64,000 nt of DNA from Larkinella soli (GTDB taxonomy: Bacteria; Bacteroidota; Bacteroidia; Cytophagales; Spirosomataceae): positions 59,006-123,005 of the forward strand of contig NZ_QTJY01000019.1 in NCBI RefSeq assembly GCF_003703975.1. The letters are read 5' to 3'. The notes beneath the pieces were generated by a model, which worked only from the letters and a program-made list of their open reading frames with translations, was not told the origin of the DNA and did not search any database. The position numbers were made by a program, and so were the translations under genes. Shown piece by piece: positions 8,280 to 16,384 of this stretch (position 1 is the stretch's first letter; each line of letters opens with the position of its first letter).

Positions 8280-9629
8280 ATGCGGGGCTATTTTCGGACA
8301 TACACGTCGGCGGCTCCGTTGGCCGTATTCCGGATAGCCTTCGGCCTGATGCTGCTGGCGAGCATCGTCCGGTTCTGGTCGAAAGGCTGGATCGAAGAAC
8401 TGTACATCCGCCCTACATTTTTCTTCCCCTATTACGGTTTCGAAGCCGTCCGGCCGCTCGGAAACTACACCTACCTGCTGTTCGCCGTGTGCGGGCTGAG
8501 CGCCCTGCTGCTGGCGCTGGGATGGCTGTATCGGGCGGCCGCCGTGCTCCTGTTCCTCAGCTTCACCTACATCGAGCTGATGGACAAGAGCACGTATCTG
8601 AACCATTATTACTTCGTCAGCCTCGTTACGTTTCTGCTGATCTTCCTGCCCGCCGACGGCTTTTTCTCGGTGGATGCCCGGCGAAACCCGCAAAGGTCCT
8701 TTCGGGAGGTGCCGCGCTGGACGGTCGACAGCCTGCGGCTGCTGATGGGCATCGTCTACGTCTACGCCGGACTTGCCAAACTGAACACCGACTGGCTGCT
8801 GGAAGGCATGCCGCTGCGCATCTGGCTGCCCGCCAGAAACGATATGCCGGTGATCGGGCCGCTGTTCAATTACCCGGAAACTGCCCTGGTCTTCAGCTGG
8901 TTTGGCGCCCTTTACGACCTGACGATCCCATTTCTGCTGCTGAACCGGCTGACGCGACCCTTTGCCTATGCGGCCGTCGTGGTATTTCATGTGCTGACGG
9001 CCATTCTGTTCCCGATCGGGATGTTTCCGTACATCATGATCGTGGCGGCCCTGATCTTTTTTCCGCCGGCTTTTCACAAAAATCTGCTGAATCGACTGGG
9101 CCACCTGCTGCGGCTGCCGTCGGAGGTCTTCGGGCGGGCCGGAAAACGGGTTTATACCCCGCTGGTCCGGCGGCTGCTGCTGTCCGGGCTGGCGGTTTTC
9201 TTTCTGATTCAGTCGCTGATACCGTTCCGTTACCTGCTGTATCCCAACGAGCTATTCTGGAGTGAAGAAGGCTACCGGTTTTCGTGGCGGGTCATGCTGA
9301 TGGAGAAGATGGGGTACGTGCAGTTCCGGGTCGTCGACGACACCGGCCGGCGGCAGACGGTCAACAATACCGACCACCTGACGGTGCTTCAGGAGAAGAT
9401 GATGTCGACCCAGCCGGACATGATTCTCCAGTTTGCGCATTATCTTCGGGATTTTTATGCCCGCCGGGGTTTCCGGAACCCGAAAGTCTACGCCGAAACC
9501 TACGTCAGCCTGAACGGGCGGCTCGGCCGGACCTACCTCGACCCGGCGGTCAACCTTGCGCAGGAAACCGACTCGTTTGCGCCCAAAAAGTGGATATTAC
9601 CGTTTGAAGATGAAATTAAAGGTCTATAG
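8280..9629 (+). CDS. HTTM-domain membrane protein (vitamin K-dependent carboxylase-like fold)
   Basis: This 449-residue polytopic protein carries the HTTM domain, related to the membrane part of vitamin K-dependent gamma-carboxylase. Features are APLAVFRIAFGLMLLASIVRF, the loop LYIRPTFFFPYYGFE, FTYIELMDKSTYLNHYYF, and the pattern LLMGIVYVYAGLAKLNTDWL. About eight membrane helices are visible, with a soluble C-terminal tail of about 130 residues. The enzymatic role in bacteria is mostly unknown. Here it lies between imelysin and a TonB receptor, and its 3' end overlaps the receptor start by 20 bases. A redox or modification function in iron or haem uptake is inference. Confidence 0.87.
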   Translation: MRGYFRTYTSAAPLAVFRIAFGLMLLASIVRFWSKGWIEELYIRPTFFFPYYGFEAVRPLGNYTYLLFAVCGLSALLLALGWLYRAAAVLLFLSFTYIELMDKSTYLNHYYFVSLVTFLLIFLPADGFFSVDARRNPQRSFREVPRWTVDSLRLLMGIVYVYAGLAKLNTDWLLEGMPLRIWLPARNDMPVIGPLFNYPETALVFSWFGALYDLTIPFLLLNRLTRPFAYAAVVVFHVLTAILFPIGMFPYIMIVAALIFFPPAFHKNLLNRLGHLLRLPSEVFGRAGKRVYTPLVRRLLLSGLAVFFLIQSLIPFRYLLYPNELFWSEEGYRFSWRVMLMEKMGYVQFRVVDDTGRRQTVNNTDHLTVLQEKMMSTQPDMILQFAHYLRDFYARRGFRNPKVYAETYVSLNGRLGRTYLDPAVNLAQETDSFAPKKWILPFEDEIKGL

Positions 9630-12036
9630 TTTTCTTTTTCTGTCTCTGTTCATTACCGGCATCGGCCTGGCCCAGCACACGCTGCGCGGCCGGGTGCTGG
9701 AAAAAACCGATCAGCGGCCGGTTGACGGTTGCAGCATTTACCTGAAGGGTTCACGGAATATCTATTTTACCGACAGCACCGGTCACTTTGCCATCCCGAA
9801 TCTCAAACCCGGCACCTACCAGCTTCAGTTGTTTCTGCTGAACCACCGCCCGCTCAGAACCGAGGTGACGGTCGGACCGGAAACGCCGGTGACGGAATTT
9901 CTGCTGGAAAGTACCGACAAGACGCTGAACGAGGTGGTGGTGACGGCCCAGCAGGGCAGCTTCGGCATGACGCGCCTGCGCGAAGTGGAGGGAACGGCCA
10001 TTTTTGCCGCCAAGAAGTCCGAAGTGATCCTGCCCGAAAATCTGGTCGCCAACCTCGCCACCAATAACGCCCGGCAGGTATACGCCCGCGTGGCCGGCCT
10101 GAACATCTGGGAAAACGACGGCGGGGGGCTGCAACTGAGCATCGGCGGCCGCGGCCTCGACCCCAACCGAACCTCCAACTTCAACGTCCGCCAGAACGGC
10201 TATGACATCAGCGCCGACGCTCTGGGTTATCCCGAAAGCTATTATACTCCGCCGGTCGAAGCCCTGAAGCGAATCAAGATCGTGCGGGGGGCGGCCTCGC
10301 TGCAATACGGCACTCAGTTCGGCGGTCTGCTCAATTTCGAGATGCGGCAGCCCGTCACCGACCGCACGCTGGAGGTGGTTTCGCGGCAGACGGTCGGCTC
10401 GTTCGGCTTTTTCAACTCGTTCAACAGCGTCAGCGGAACGGCTAAAAAACTGAGTTATTACGCTTTTTTCCAGTACAAGCGCGGAGACGGCTGGCGGCCC
10501 AACTCCCACTTCGACAACAAGACGATTTACGGCGACATTCATTACCAGCTGACCGACAAGGCGCTGATCGGGCTGGAAGTGACGCACATGGACTACCTGG
10601 CCCGGCAGCCGGGCGGTCTGTCCGACGTCATGTTCCGCGAAAACCCGCGCCAGTCGAACCGGGAGCGGAACTGGTTCAAGGTCGACTGGAACCTGTTCAA
10701 CCTGCATTACGACTGGAAGCTGAACCGCCGGTCGGAGGTGAACGTGAGCGCCTTCGGGCTGCTGGCGTCACGGAGTTCGCTCGGCTTCCGGCCCAACCGG
10801 GTCGCCACAGTGGATAACGAAAACATCGAACGTGACCTGATTGTCGGCGATTTCCGGAACTGGGGCCTCGAAGCGCGGTTTCTGAACCGCTATAAACTCG
10901 GCCGTAAGGACGGCGTCTTTCTGGTGGGAACCCGGTATTACCACGGTTTCAACCACAGCCGCCAGGGCGAAGGCCCGCGCGGCAAGGGCGCGGATTTCAC
11001 TTTCGTCGAACCCGACCAGCTCATCACCTACGATTACCGCTTCCCGAACCGGAACGTGTCGCTGTTTGCCGAAAACGTGCTTTTTCTGAGCGACAAGGTG
11101 TCGGTGACGCCCGGCGTCCGCTACGAATACATCCGGACCACGGCCGACGGTTTTTACGGCAACATCGTCCGCGACCTGGCGGGCAACATCATCACCGTTT
11201 CCCGCACGAAGGAGGTCCGGACCAGCCCGCGCGGTTTCCTGATCGCCGGTATCGGGCTGAGTTACAAACCGTCGGCCCAGCTGGAAGCCTACGCCAACAT
11301 TTCGCAGAACTACCGTTCGATCACGTTCAACGACATGCGGATTTCCAACCCCTCGGCGGTCATCGATCCCAACATGAAGGACGAACGCGGTTTTTCGGCC
11401 GACGCCGGCATCCGGGGTGAGAAGAACGGCGTGCTGAACTACGACCTGAGCCTGTTTCTGCTGAACTACAACAACCGGATCGGCGAGGTGCAGTTCTACG
11501 ACGAAAGCGACCGGGTGCTGCGCAAACGCGGCAACATCGGTCAGGCGCTCATCATGGGGGTGGAGTCATACGGCGAGGTGGAACTGCTGCGGCTGTTGCA
11601 GCCGACCCCCGGCGACTGGGGGTGGTCGGTATTCGGCAACGTGGCTTTGATCCGTTCCGACTACGTCAAAAGTCAGATTCCGGGCGTGAAGGGCAACCAG
11701 GTGGAGTTCGTCCCGGCGGTGAACCTGAAAACCGGGATGCGCGGGGGCTACCGCAATTTCAAGGCTTCCTTCCAGTTCACCTACCTGTCGGACCAGTATT
11801 CGGACGCCACGAACGCCGTTGACGGTGGTTTCTCGGCGGTGGTCGGGCGCATCCCGGCCTACCACATCATGGATGCGTCGGTGTCCTGGCAGCACAAGTG
11901 GCTGAAGATCGAAGGCAGCGTCAACAACCTGACCAACGCCTATTATTTTACCCGCCGGGCCACCGGCTACCCCGGCCCCGGCATCCTCCCCTCCGACGGC
12001 CGCAGCTTCTTCCTGACCGTCGGGGTGAAGTGGTGA
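9610..12036 (+). CDS. TonB-dependent outer-membrane receptor (iron/siderophore or haem type)
   Basis: The receptor is 808 residues starting at the ATG at 9610, which is followed directly by a signal peptide (FLFLSLFITGIGLAQ). An in-frame extension to 9556 would overlap HTTM coding. A carboxypeptidase-like beta domain (about residues 20-100, GRVLEKTDQRPVDGCSIYLKG) precedes the plug (YARVAGLNIWENDGGG, then LKRIKIVRGAASLQYGTQFGG) and a long beta-barrel that ends in an aromatic residue (TVGVKW). This is the FecA/CirA-like form, distinct from the SusC form at 24.4 kb. It is last in the operon and would import the substrate that the lipoproteins process. The exact ligand is unknown. Confidence 0.9.
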   Translation: MKLKVYSFLFLSLFITGIGLAQHTLRGRVLEKTDQRPVDGCSIYLKGSRNIYFTDSTGHFAIPNLKPGTYQLQLFLLNHRPLRTEVTVGPETPVTEFLLESTDKTLNEVVVTAQQGSFGMTRLREVEGTAIFAAKKSEVILPENLVANLATNNARQVYARVAGLNIWENDGGGLQLSIGGRGLDPNRTSNFNVRQNGYDISADALGYPESYYTPPVEALKRIKIVRGAASLQYGTQFGGLLNFEMRQPVTDRTLEVVSRQTVGSFGFFNSFNSVSGTAKKLSYYAFFQYKRGDGWRPNSHFDNKTIYGDIHYQLTDKALIGLEVTHMDYLARQPGGLSDVMFRENPRQSNRERNWFKVDWNLFNLHYDWKLNRRSEVNVSAFGLLASRSSLGFRPNRVATVDNENIERDLIVGDFRNWGLEARFLNRYKLGRKDGVFLVGTRYYHGFNHSRQGEGPRGKGADFTFVEPDQLITYDYRFPNRNVSLFAENVLFLSDKVSVTPGVRYEYIRTTADGFYGNIVRDLAGNIITVSRTKEVRTSPRGFLIAGIGLSYKPSAQLEAYANISQNYRSITFNDMRISNPSAVIDPNMKDERGFSADAGIRGEKNGVLNYDLSLFLLNYNNRIGEVQFYDESDRVLRKRGNIGQALIMGVESYGEVELLRLLQPTPGDWGWSVFGNVALIRSDYVKSQIPGVKGNQVEFVPAVNLKTGMRGGYRNFKASFQFTYLSDQYSDATNAVDGGFSAVVGRIPAYHIMDASVSWQHKWLKIEGSVNNLTNAYYFTRRATGYPGPGILPSDGRSFFLTVGVKW

Positions 12037-12039
12037 GTT

Positions 12040-13473
12040 TTACAAAACCCGGCTCAGGAGCTGGGGCCGTTCGGCGGCTACTTTCAGGACCAGTTCGCCG
12101 AACAGGGTGTTGGCCCAGGCGAACCATTTGCGGGTAAATTGGGCCGGATCGTCCTTGTGGAAGGATTCGTGCATGAAGCCGGTTCCGGCATGGGTCTTCT
12201 TCAGTTGCCGCAGATGGTTCAGGATTTCCTGCCCGTCGGTCGAGGTGAGCGCCCGCATGGTGAGGCTCATCGGCCAGATGCTGTCGACCAGGGTGTGCGG
12301 GCTGCCGATGCCTTCGGCGGCTTTTCCCCTGAAGAAATACGGGTTGTCGGCACTTAGCACAAACCGCCGGGTGTTGCGGTAAACCGGGTCGGTGGGCGAG
12401 CAGGCGCCCAGATACGGCAGGGCCAGCAGGTTCGGCACGTTGGCGTCGTCCTGCAACAGGTAATTTCCGAAGCCGTCGACTTCCATGGCCCACATTTTTC
12501 CGTACTTCGGGTGGTTATAGACCGCATACTGCTTCAGGGCGGTTTCGACCTCGTCGGCCAGCGCCCGGCATTCTCTGGCGAAAGCCGCATCGGGCCGGAC
12601 CTTGTCGGTCAGGGTTGCCAGCTGCCGGAGCGACACCACCGCAAACCAGTTGGACGGCACGTAGAATGGAAACACCGTCGCATCGTCGGAAGGGCGGAAG
12701 ATGCTGTGAATCAGTCCTACCGGCCGCGTCGGGTTGCCGTAGCCGTTGCCCGGCACCGTGTCCGTCGACCAGGCGGTTTCGCGCCCGAAGCGATACGGCC
12801 CCCGGCCGGTTTTGCGCTGCTGCTCGCGGCAGGTTCTGACGGCTAGGCGCATGGCCTCGGCCCAGTCGGCGTCAAAGGGGGTCGTGTCGCCGGTAAGCTG
12901 CCAGTAGTGGTAGGCCAGCCGGATGGGGTAGCAAAGCGAGTCCAGCTCCCACTTGCGCTCGTGCAGCCCCGGTTTCATGTCCGTGATGTCCTTCTTCCAT
13001 TCGCCCACCTTGCCTGCGTCGGCATAAAAGGCGTTGGCGTACGGATCGAGCCGGATGCAGCGGGTCTGCCGTCGGATGACGCCGGCCACAAGCTGCTTCA
13101 GGGGTTCGTCCTGTTTAATCAGGGGCAGATACGGCCAGACCTGGGCGGTGCTGTCGCGCAGCCACATGGCGTCGATGTCGCCGGTAATGACGAACGTGTC
13201 GGGCTGCCCGCCGTTCTGCGCAAACTGAACCGTCGTGTCGAGCGTATTCGGGAAGCAGTTTTCAAACAGCCAGGCCAGTTCCGGGTCACGGATGGTCTTT
13301 TTCATCCGCTCGATGGTCTGCTCGACGGCCGCACTCGTGAAGTTCCGCTTACCCGGGGCGGTCCGGACGGTCGGGAAAGCCGGGTCGGCGGCTTTGCAGG
13401 CCAGTGAAACACCCGAAAGCGCCAGCCCGATACCGGCTTCGGCCGACTGTTGAATAAAATGACGACGGTTCAT
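12040..13473 (-). CDS. GH125 exo-alpha-1,6-mannosidase
   Basis: This family removes terminal alpha-1,6-linked mannose, for example from N-glycans or yeast mannan. The 477-residue protein has a twin-arginine-like leader (NRRHFIQQSAEAGIGLALSG) with LAC at its end, so it is exported and possibly lipidated. GH125 signals include TGDIDAMWLRDSTAQVWPYL, LDPYANAFY, WELDSLCYPIRLAYHYW (which should hold the acid) and FMHESFHKDDP (base Glu), followed by WANTLFGELV. The ATG at 13473 was preferred over 13527 because it starts the leader. It converges on the TonB receptor gene with 3 bases between stops. No PUL partners lie next to it. Confidence 0.9.
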   Translation of the reverse strand: MNRRHFIQQSAEAGIGLALSGVSLACKAADPAFPTVRTAPGKRNFTSAAVEQTIERMKKTIRDPELAWLFENCFPNTLDTTVQFAQNGGQPDTFVITGDIDAMWLRDSTAQVWPYLPLIKQDEPLKQLVAGVIRRQTRCIRLDPYANAFYADAGKVGEWKKDITDMKPGLHERKWELDSLCYPIRLAYHYWQLTGDTTPFDADWAEAMRLAVRTCREQQRKTGRGPYRFGRETAWSTDTVPGNGYGNPTRPVGLIHSIFRPSDDATVFPFYVPSNWFAVVSLRQLATLTDKVRPDAAFARECRALADEVETALKQYAVYNHPKYGKMWAMEVDGFGNYLLQDDANVPNLLALPYLGACSPTDPVYRNTRRFVLSADNPYFFRGKAAEGIGSPHTLVDSIWPMSLTMRALTSTDGQEILNHLRQLKKTHAGTGFMHESFHKDDPAQFTRKWFAWANTLFGELVLKVAAERPQLLSRVL

Positions 13474-13566
13474 AAGGAAAAAGAAATGAAAACCGGCGGG
13501 CAGCGTGCGCCCGCCGGCCGATCCCAAAAGTACACAATTAACCCGTTGACCCGCCTGAAAAAACGA

Positions 13567-13597
13567 AAAGCCCCCGGTCTGATCCGGGGGCTTTTTA
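13567..13597 (-). terminator. Terminator downstream of the PhyH gene
   Basis: GCCCCCGG (13571-13578) pairs with CCGGGGGC (13585-13592) around a 6-base loop, with A-rich and T-rich flanks on both sides. It lies about 20 bases past the stop of the minus-strand PhyH gene and before the GH125 promoter region. Confidence 0.85.
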
Positions 13598-13615
13598 TAG
13601 GAAATACCCTGAGCA

Positions 13616-14593
13616 TTACCAGCGTTCCAGCCCGAGCAGTTTTTTACCGAGGTCGGTCAGTTCGGCGGTCGGGTATTTGGTCTGCTCCCAGCCGCGCGGG
13701 TCGCCGGGGAAGGCGTAGCCGTCGGGAGCCTTGCGTTCGCGCCAGGAGGTGATGCGCCACTCCCGCAGGGCTTCGTTGTCTTCCTGCGCCGGCATCATCG
13801 AGATATACTGCGCCAGCCGGACCTTGTCTTTCGAGCGGTTGGGCCGGATGCCGTGGGGCTGCGTGCTGTTGAAGATCAGCAGGTCGCCGGCTTCCATCTT
13901 CACCTTCACCAGCTCGAAGCCGGTGGTATCGGGTTTAAAGTGATCGCGGTCGGCGGGCTGGGTCAGCTTCCAGGTGTCGTAGGTCCGGTATAGTTCCGGG
14001 ATGCACTGGAAACCGCCCATGTTCTCGTCGGTCTGGTCAGCCAGGGCCAGTACGCCCTGCACGTTCTGGGGCCGCGTTTCGGGATCATAGTCCCAGTGAA
14101 TGAAGCCCTTGAACTCGAAACCGGGCCGCACGGGCAGGTTCAGGTTGGCACGGTCGATGGTGACCCACAGCTTTTCCGTGCCCCAGATGTCGACGAAGGC
14201 GTCGTAGATGCGCGGATACTGCCGGTTGTCCCAGAGGTACTGGTGATTGTAGACCTCCACCATGCCGCTGTTGGTCAGTTCCTTCATCTTCATCTCCGCC
14301 CGCGGGGGTGCATACCAGGTTTCGGGGTCGTTGGGATCTTTCTCTTCAAATTCCCAGAGAAACCGGGCCAGGCGCTCGGCCTGTTCACGCGGGACGGCGT
14401 TCTTGATGACGATGTAGCCGTTGTGAATCCAGAACTGCCACTCCTCTTCCGACAGCACCCGCAGGGGTTGGCCGTTCGAGCGGTCGTTGAGCTTCAGGTG
14501 GCTGCTGGTGGCGGTCGAAGGGTTGCCCGGAATCTCCTTGTGGGCGTTGTCGGGAATCTGGGCCGGGGCCATGGTCGGCGTCATTGTTTCCAT
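13616..14593 (-). CDS. Phytanoyl-CoA dioxygenase (PhyH) family protein
   Basis: This is a 325-residue Fe(II)/2-oxoglutarate oxygenase. The metal triad is visible as His166 and Asp168 (FIHWDYDPE) and His247 (STQPHGIRPNRS), with the downstream arginine of the 2-oxoglutarate site in RPNRSKDKVRL. The N-terminus reads EEEWQFWIHNGYIVIKNAVP, the usual opening of the fold. The substrate is unknown; such enzymes in Bacteroidota hydroxylate varied small molecules. It is divergent from an AraC regulator at 14758, which probably controls it. A strong -7 element lies upstream at 14625-14632. Confidence 0.86.
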   Translation of the reverse strand: METMTPTMAPAQIPDNAHKEIPGNPSTATSSHLKLNDRSNGQPLRVLSEEEWQFWIHNGYIVIKNAVPREQAERLARFLWEFEEKDPNDPETWYAPPRAEMKMKELTNSGMVEVYNHQYLWDNRQYPRIYDAFVDIWGTEKLWVTIDRANLNLPVRPGFEFKGFIHWDYDPETRPQNVQGVLALADQTDENMGGFQCIPELYRTYDTWKLTQPADRDHFKPDTTGFELVKVKMEAGDLLIFNSTQPHGIRPNRSKDKVRLAQYISMMPAQEDNEALREWRITSWRERKAPDGYAFPGDPRGWEQTKYPTAELTDLGKKLLGLERW

Positions 14594-14624
14594 CGGTTTT
14601 GAATCCTGTTAAGATTGAATAGGA

Positions 14625-14632
14625 CAAAGGTA
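14625..14632 (-). promoter_or_regulatory. Probable -7 promoter element of the PhyH gene
   Basis: TACCTTTG on the minus strand is an exact TAnnTTTG match, 31 bases before the start codon. A TTG lies 24 bases further upstream, a somewhat long spacing. Confidence 0.55.
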
Positions 14633-14675
14633 AAGCTAACCTCCCGGCGGATGTTACAACGATCATAGCCAATTT

Positions 14676-14734
14676 TTGAACAATATTGACCTTTTAACCC
14701 CCTGTTATCTTCCGGGTTTTATAATTTTGTTCAA
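14676..14734. promoter_or_regulatory. AraC promoter and separated inverted repeat in a divergent region
   Basis: TTGAACAA (14676-14683) is mirrored by TTGTTCAA (14727-14734), 51 bp centre to centre. The second arm overlaps TAATTTTG (14722-14729), a -7 match for the AraC gene. These could be AraC half-sites controlling both divergent genes; binding is inference. Confidence 0.4.
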
Positions 14735-14757
14735 CCCGCTTTTTAAACCTGCTGAAG

Positions 14758-15615
14758 ATGAAGGCTTATCGGGAAGACATTCATCCGGACACCGACAGCT
14801 CGTTCCGGCTGCTGCTGACGCCCCACCTGAACGATTTTTTCATGTGGCATTTCCATCCGGAATACGAGCTGGTCTACATCGAAAACGCCGACGGCCCGCG
14901 CCACGTGGGCGACCACCTCTCGCGCTATGAGGGCAGCGACCTGGTGTTTATCGGCTCCTACATTCCGCACCTGAACTTCGATTACGGCGTCCGGACCGAT
15001 TACCGGAAAGTAGTCGTTCAGATGCGGGAGGACTTTTTCAGCGAGAATTTCCGCCGGATGCCGGAACTGGCGGCCATCGCGGGCCTTTTCGAGCGGTCGC
15101 AGCGGGGCATCGCTTTTTACGGAGAAACGAAGCGGGTGGTGGGAAAGCGGATGGCGGCCCTGCATGAGCACGACCACTTCCGCCAGCTGATCGAACTGCT
15201 GGAAATCTTCCAGCTCATGGCCATTTCGGACGACTACGAACTCCTGAACGACCGGCCCGTCGGCCTGCCCTACAGCCGCAAGGAGCAGCAGCGGCTCCAG
15301 CGCGTCTATCAGTTCATCGACGAAAACTACCGGCGCAGAATCGATCTGGCCGAACCCGCCGACCTGACCAGCCTGAGCGTGGCCGCCTTCTGCCGGTATT
15401 TCCGGAAAATGACCCGGATGACCTTCACCGAGTTTGTCAACCAATACCGGGTCCGGGAAGCCAAGCGGCAGCTTCTGGCCGACCGCACCGTCACGGAAGT
15501 CTGCTTCGACTGCGGCTTCGAGAGCCTCTCCTACTTCAACCGCATCTTCAAAAAAGTGACCGGCCAGAACCCGATGCAGTTCAAAAAGCAACTGAGCGGG
15601 AAGGAGATGAGCTAA
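14758..15615 (+). CDS. AraC-family transcriptional regulator with N-terminal cupin
   Basis: The 285-residue regulator has an N-terminal cupin sensor (about residues 20-110; FFMWHFHPEYELVYIEN, then YEGSDLVFIGSYIPHLNF) and a C-terminal pair of helix-turn-helix motifs (about residues 185-280). The second motif is conserved: LLADRTVTEVCFDCGFESLS, followed by YFNRIFKKVTGQNPMQF. It is divergent from the PhyH gene across 164 bp that contain candidate binding half-sites, and most likely senses a small ligand linked to the dioxygenase. The ligand is unknown. Confidence 0.9.
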   Translation: MKAYREDIHPDTDSSFRLLLTPHLNDFFMWHFHPEYELVYIENADGPRHVGDHLSRYEGSDLVFIGSYIPHLNFDYGVRTDYRKVVVQMREDFFSENFRRMPELAAIAGLFERSQRGIAFYGETKRVVGKRMAALHEHDHFRQLIELLEIFQLMAISDDYELLNDRPVGLPYSRKEQQRLQRVYQFIDENYRRRIDLAEPADLTSLSVAAFCRYFRKMTRMTFTEFVNQYRVREAKRQLLADRTVTEVCFDCGFESLSYFNRIFKKVTGQNPMQFKKQLSGKEMS

Positions 15616-15959
15616 TTAGTTTCGGATTGATTTAAAAGAGCCTCAACTTCGCTCTTTAATACGGGAAGGCGGTTACAGATAATACTCCATACAACCGCTT
15701 CATCTACTGAATCATAAGCATGGATTACCCGATTTCGCAAATCGACGATCTGCCTCGCATTGGAGATCAGGATAGAGTCATCTAACTTCAGGATACGATT
15801 GGTTGCCTCACCGATTATTTCAAATTCCCTTTCTTTGGCCCGTCGAATGGTGATGTTTTCTGAGAAGTGGTAGAAATTATACTTCCCTCCCAGGTGCACA
15901 TCTATATGTTGAATAGCTTGAAGAATATCCAATAAAAACTTACTGACTTCATCCTTCAT
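15612..15959 (-). CDS. hepT: HepT-like HEPN ribonuclease toxin (DUF86)
   Basis: The 115-residue all-helical protein carries the HEPN nuclease motif Rx4HxY as Arg75, His80 and Tyr82 (LRNRVIHAYD). In known pairs the HepT toxin is an RNase that is silenced by AMPylation of this tyrosine by the MntA partner. Here the partner gene lies just upstream and overlaps it by 11 bases. The pair is clearly more AT-rich than the neighbours, which suggests horizontal arrival. The last bases overlap the end of the AraC gene on the other strand. The motif is intact, so activity is plausible. Confidence 0.88.
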   Translation of the reverse strand: MKDEVSKFLLDILQAIQHIDVHLGGKYNFYHFSENITIRRAKEREFEIIGEATNRILKLDDSILISNARQIVDLRNRVIHAYDSVDEAVVWSIICNRLPVLKSEVEALLNQSETN

Positions 15960-16263
15960 AGATTGGAATCTTCGTTTGGTTCATCACCTTGATGAAATAG
16001 GGATTTTTCAGGGAACGCTCCGTTACAAGATCAACCGGTCGTTCAAAAAGCGATTCCATGGCATACAAAACGGTGAAGTAGTTTTGCCCGTAGGTAACCG
16101 GATCCAACCCTTCATCGAAGGCGATCAGCAGATCAATATCACTTTGGTCGGTGAAATGGTCCGTGCAAACCGACCCAAACGCATAGGCGCGTTTCACCTT
16201 GTTTTCTTTCAGGATGCAGCTAATTTCTGAAAGCTTTCCTGCTAAAATGGAGGGAATGGGCAT
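15949..16263 (-). CDS. mntA: MntA-like minimal nucleotidyltransferase antitoxin
   Basis: This 104-residue protein is a minimal nucleotidyltransferase. Gly30-Ser31 (YAFGSVCTDHF) and the catalytic carboxylates Asp42 and Asp44 (SDIDLL) form the GSx10DxD motif. In the HepT/MntA family this enzyme adds AMP groups to the toxin tyrosine. It is first of the two-gene unit; its end overlaps the toxin start, as is common for such pairs. AT-rich composition matches the toxin. A role in phage defence or plasmid maintenance is known for relatives but not shown here. Confidence 0.87.
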   Translation of the reverse strand: MPIPSILAGKLSEISCILKENKVKRAYAFGSVCTDHFTDQSDIDLLIAFDEGLDPVTYGQNYFTVLYAMESLFERPVDLVTERSLKNPYFIKVMNQTKIPIYEG

Positions 16264-16384
16264 TTAATGGATCGAATGTCGCTTTTAAATTAATCAAATA
16301 GAGACAAAAAGTGCTAGCCAACCATACGGCCTCCAACAAAATACCTGCTCAGAATGTCCTATTAGAAAGCCTGATCGCTTTCGT

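Noticed and set aside
7074..9104. 676-codon open frame on the minus strand
   Set aside because: It is antisense to imelysin and HTTM, has low-complexity Gln/Arg/Gly text and no domain; GC-rich DNA gives such shadows.
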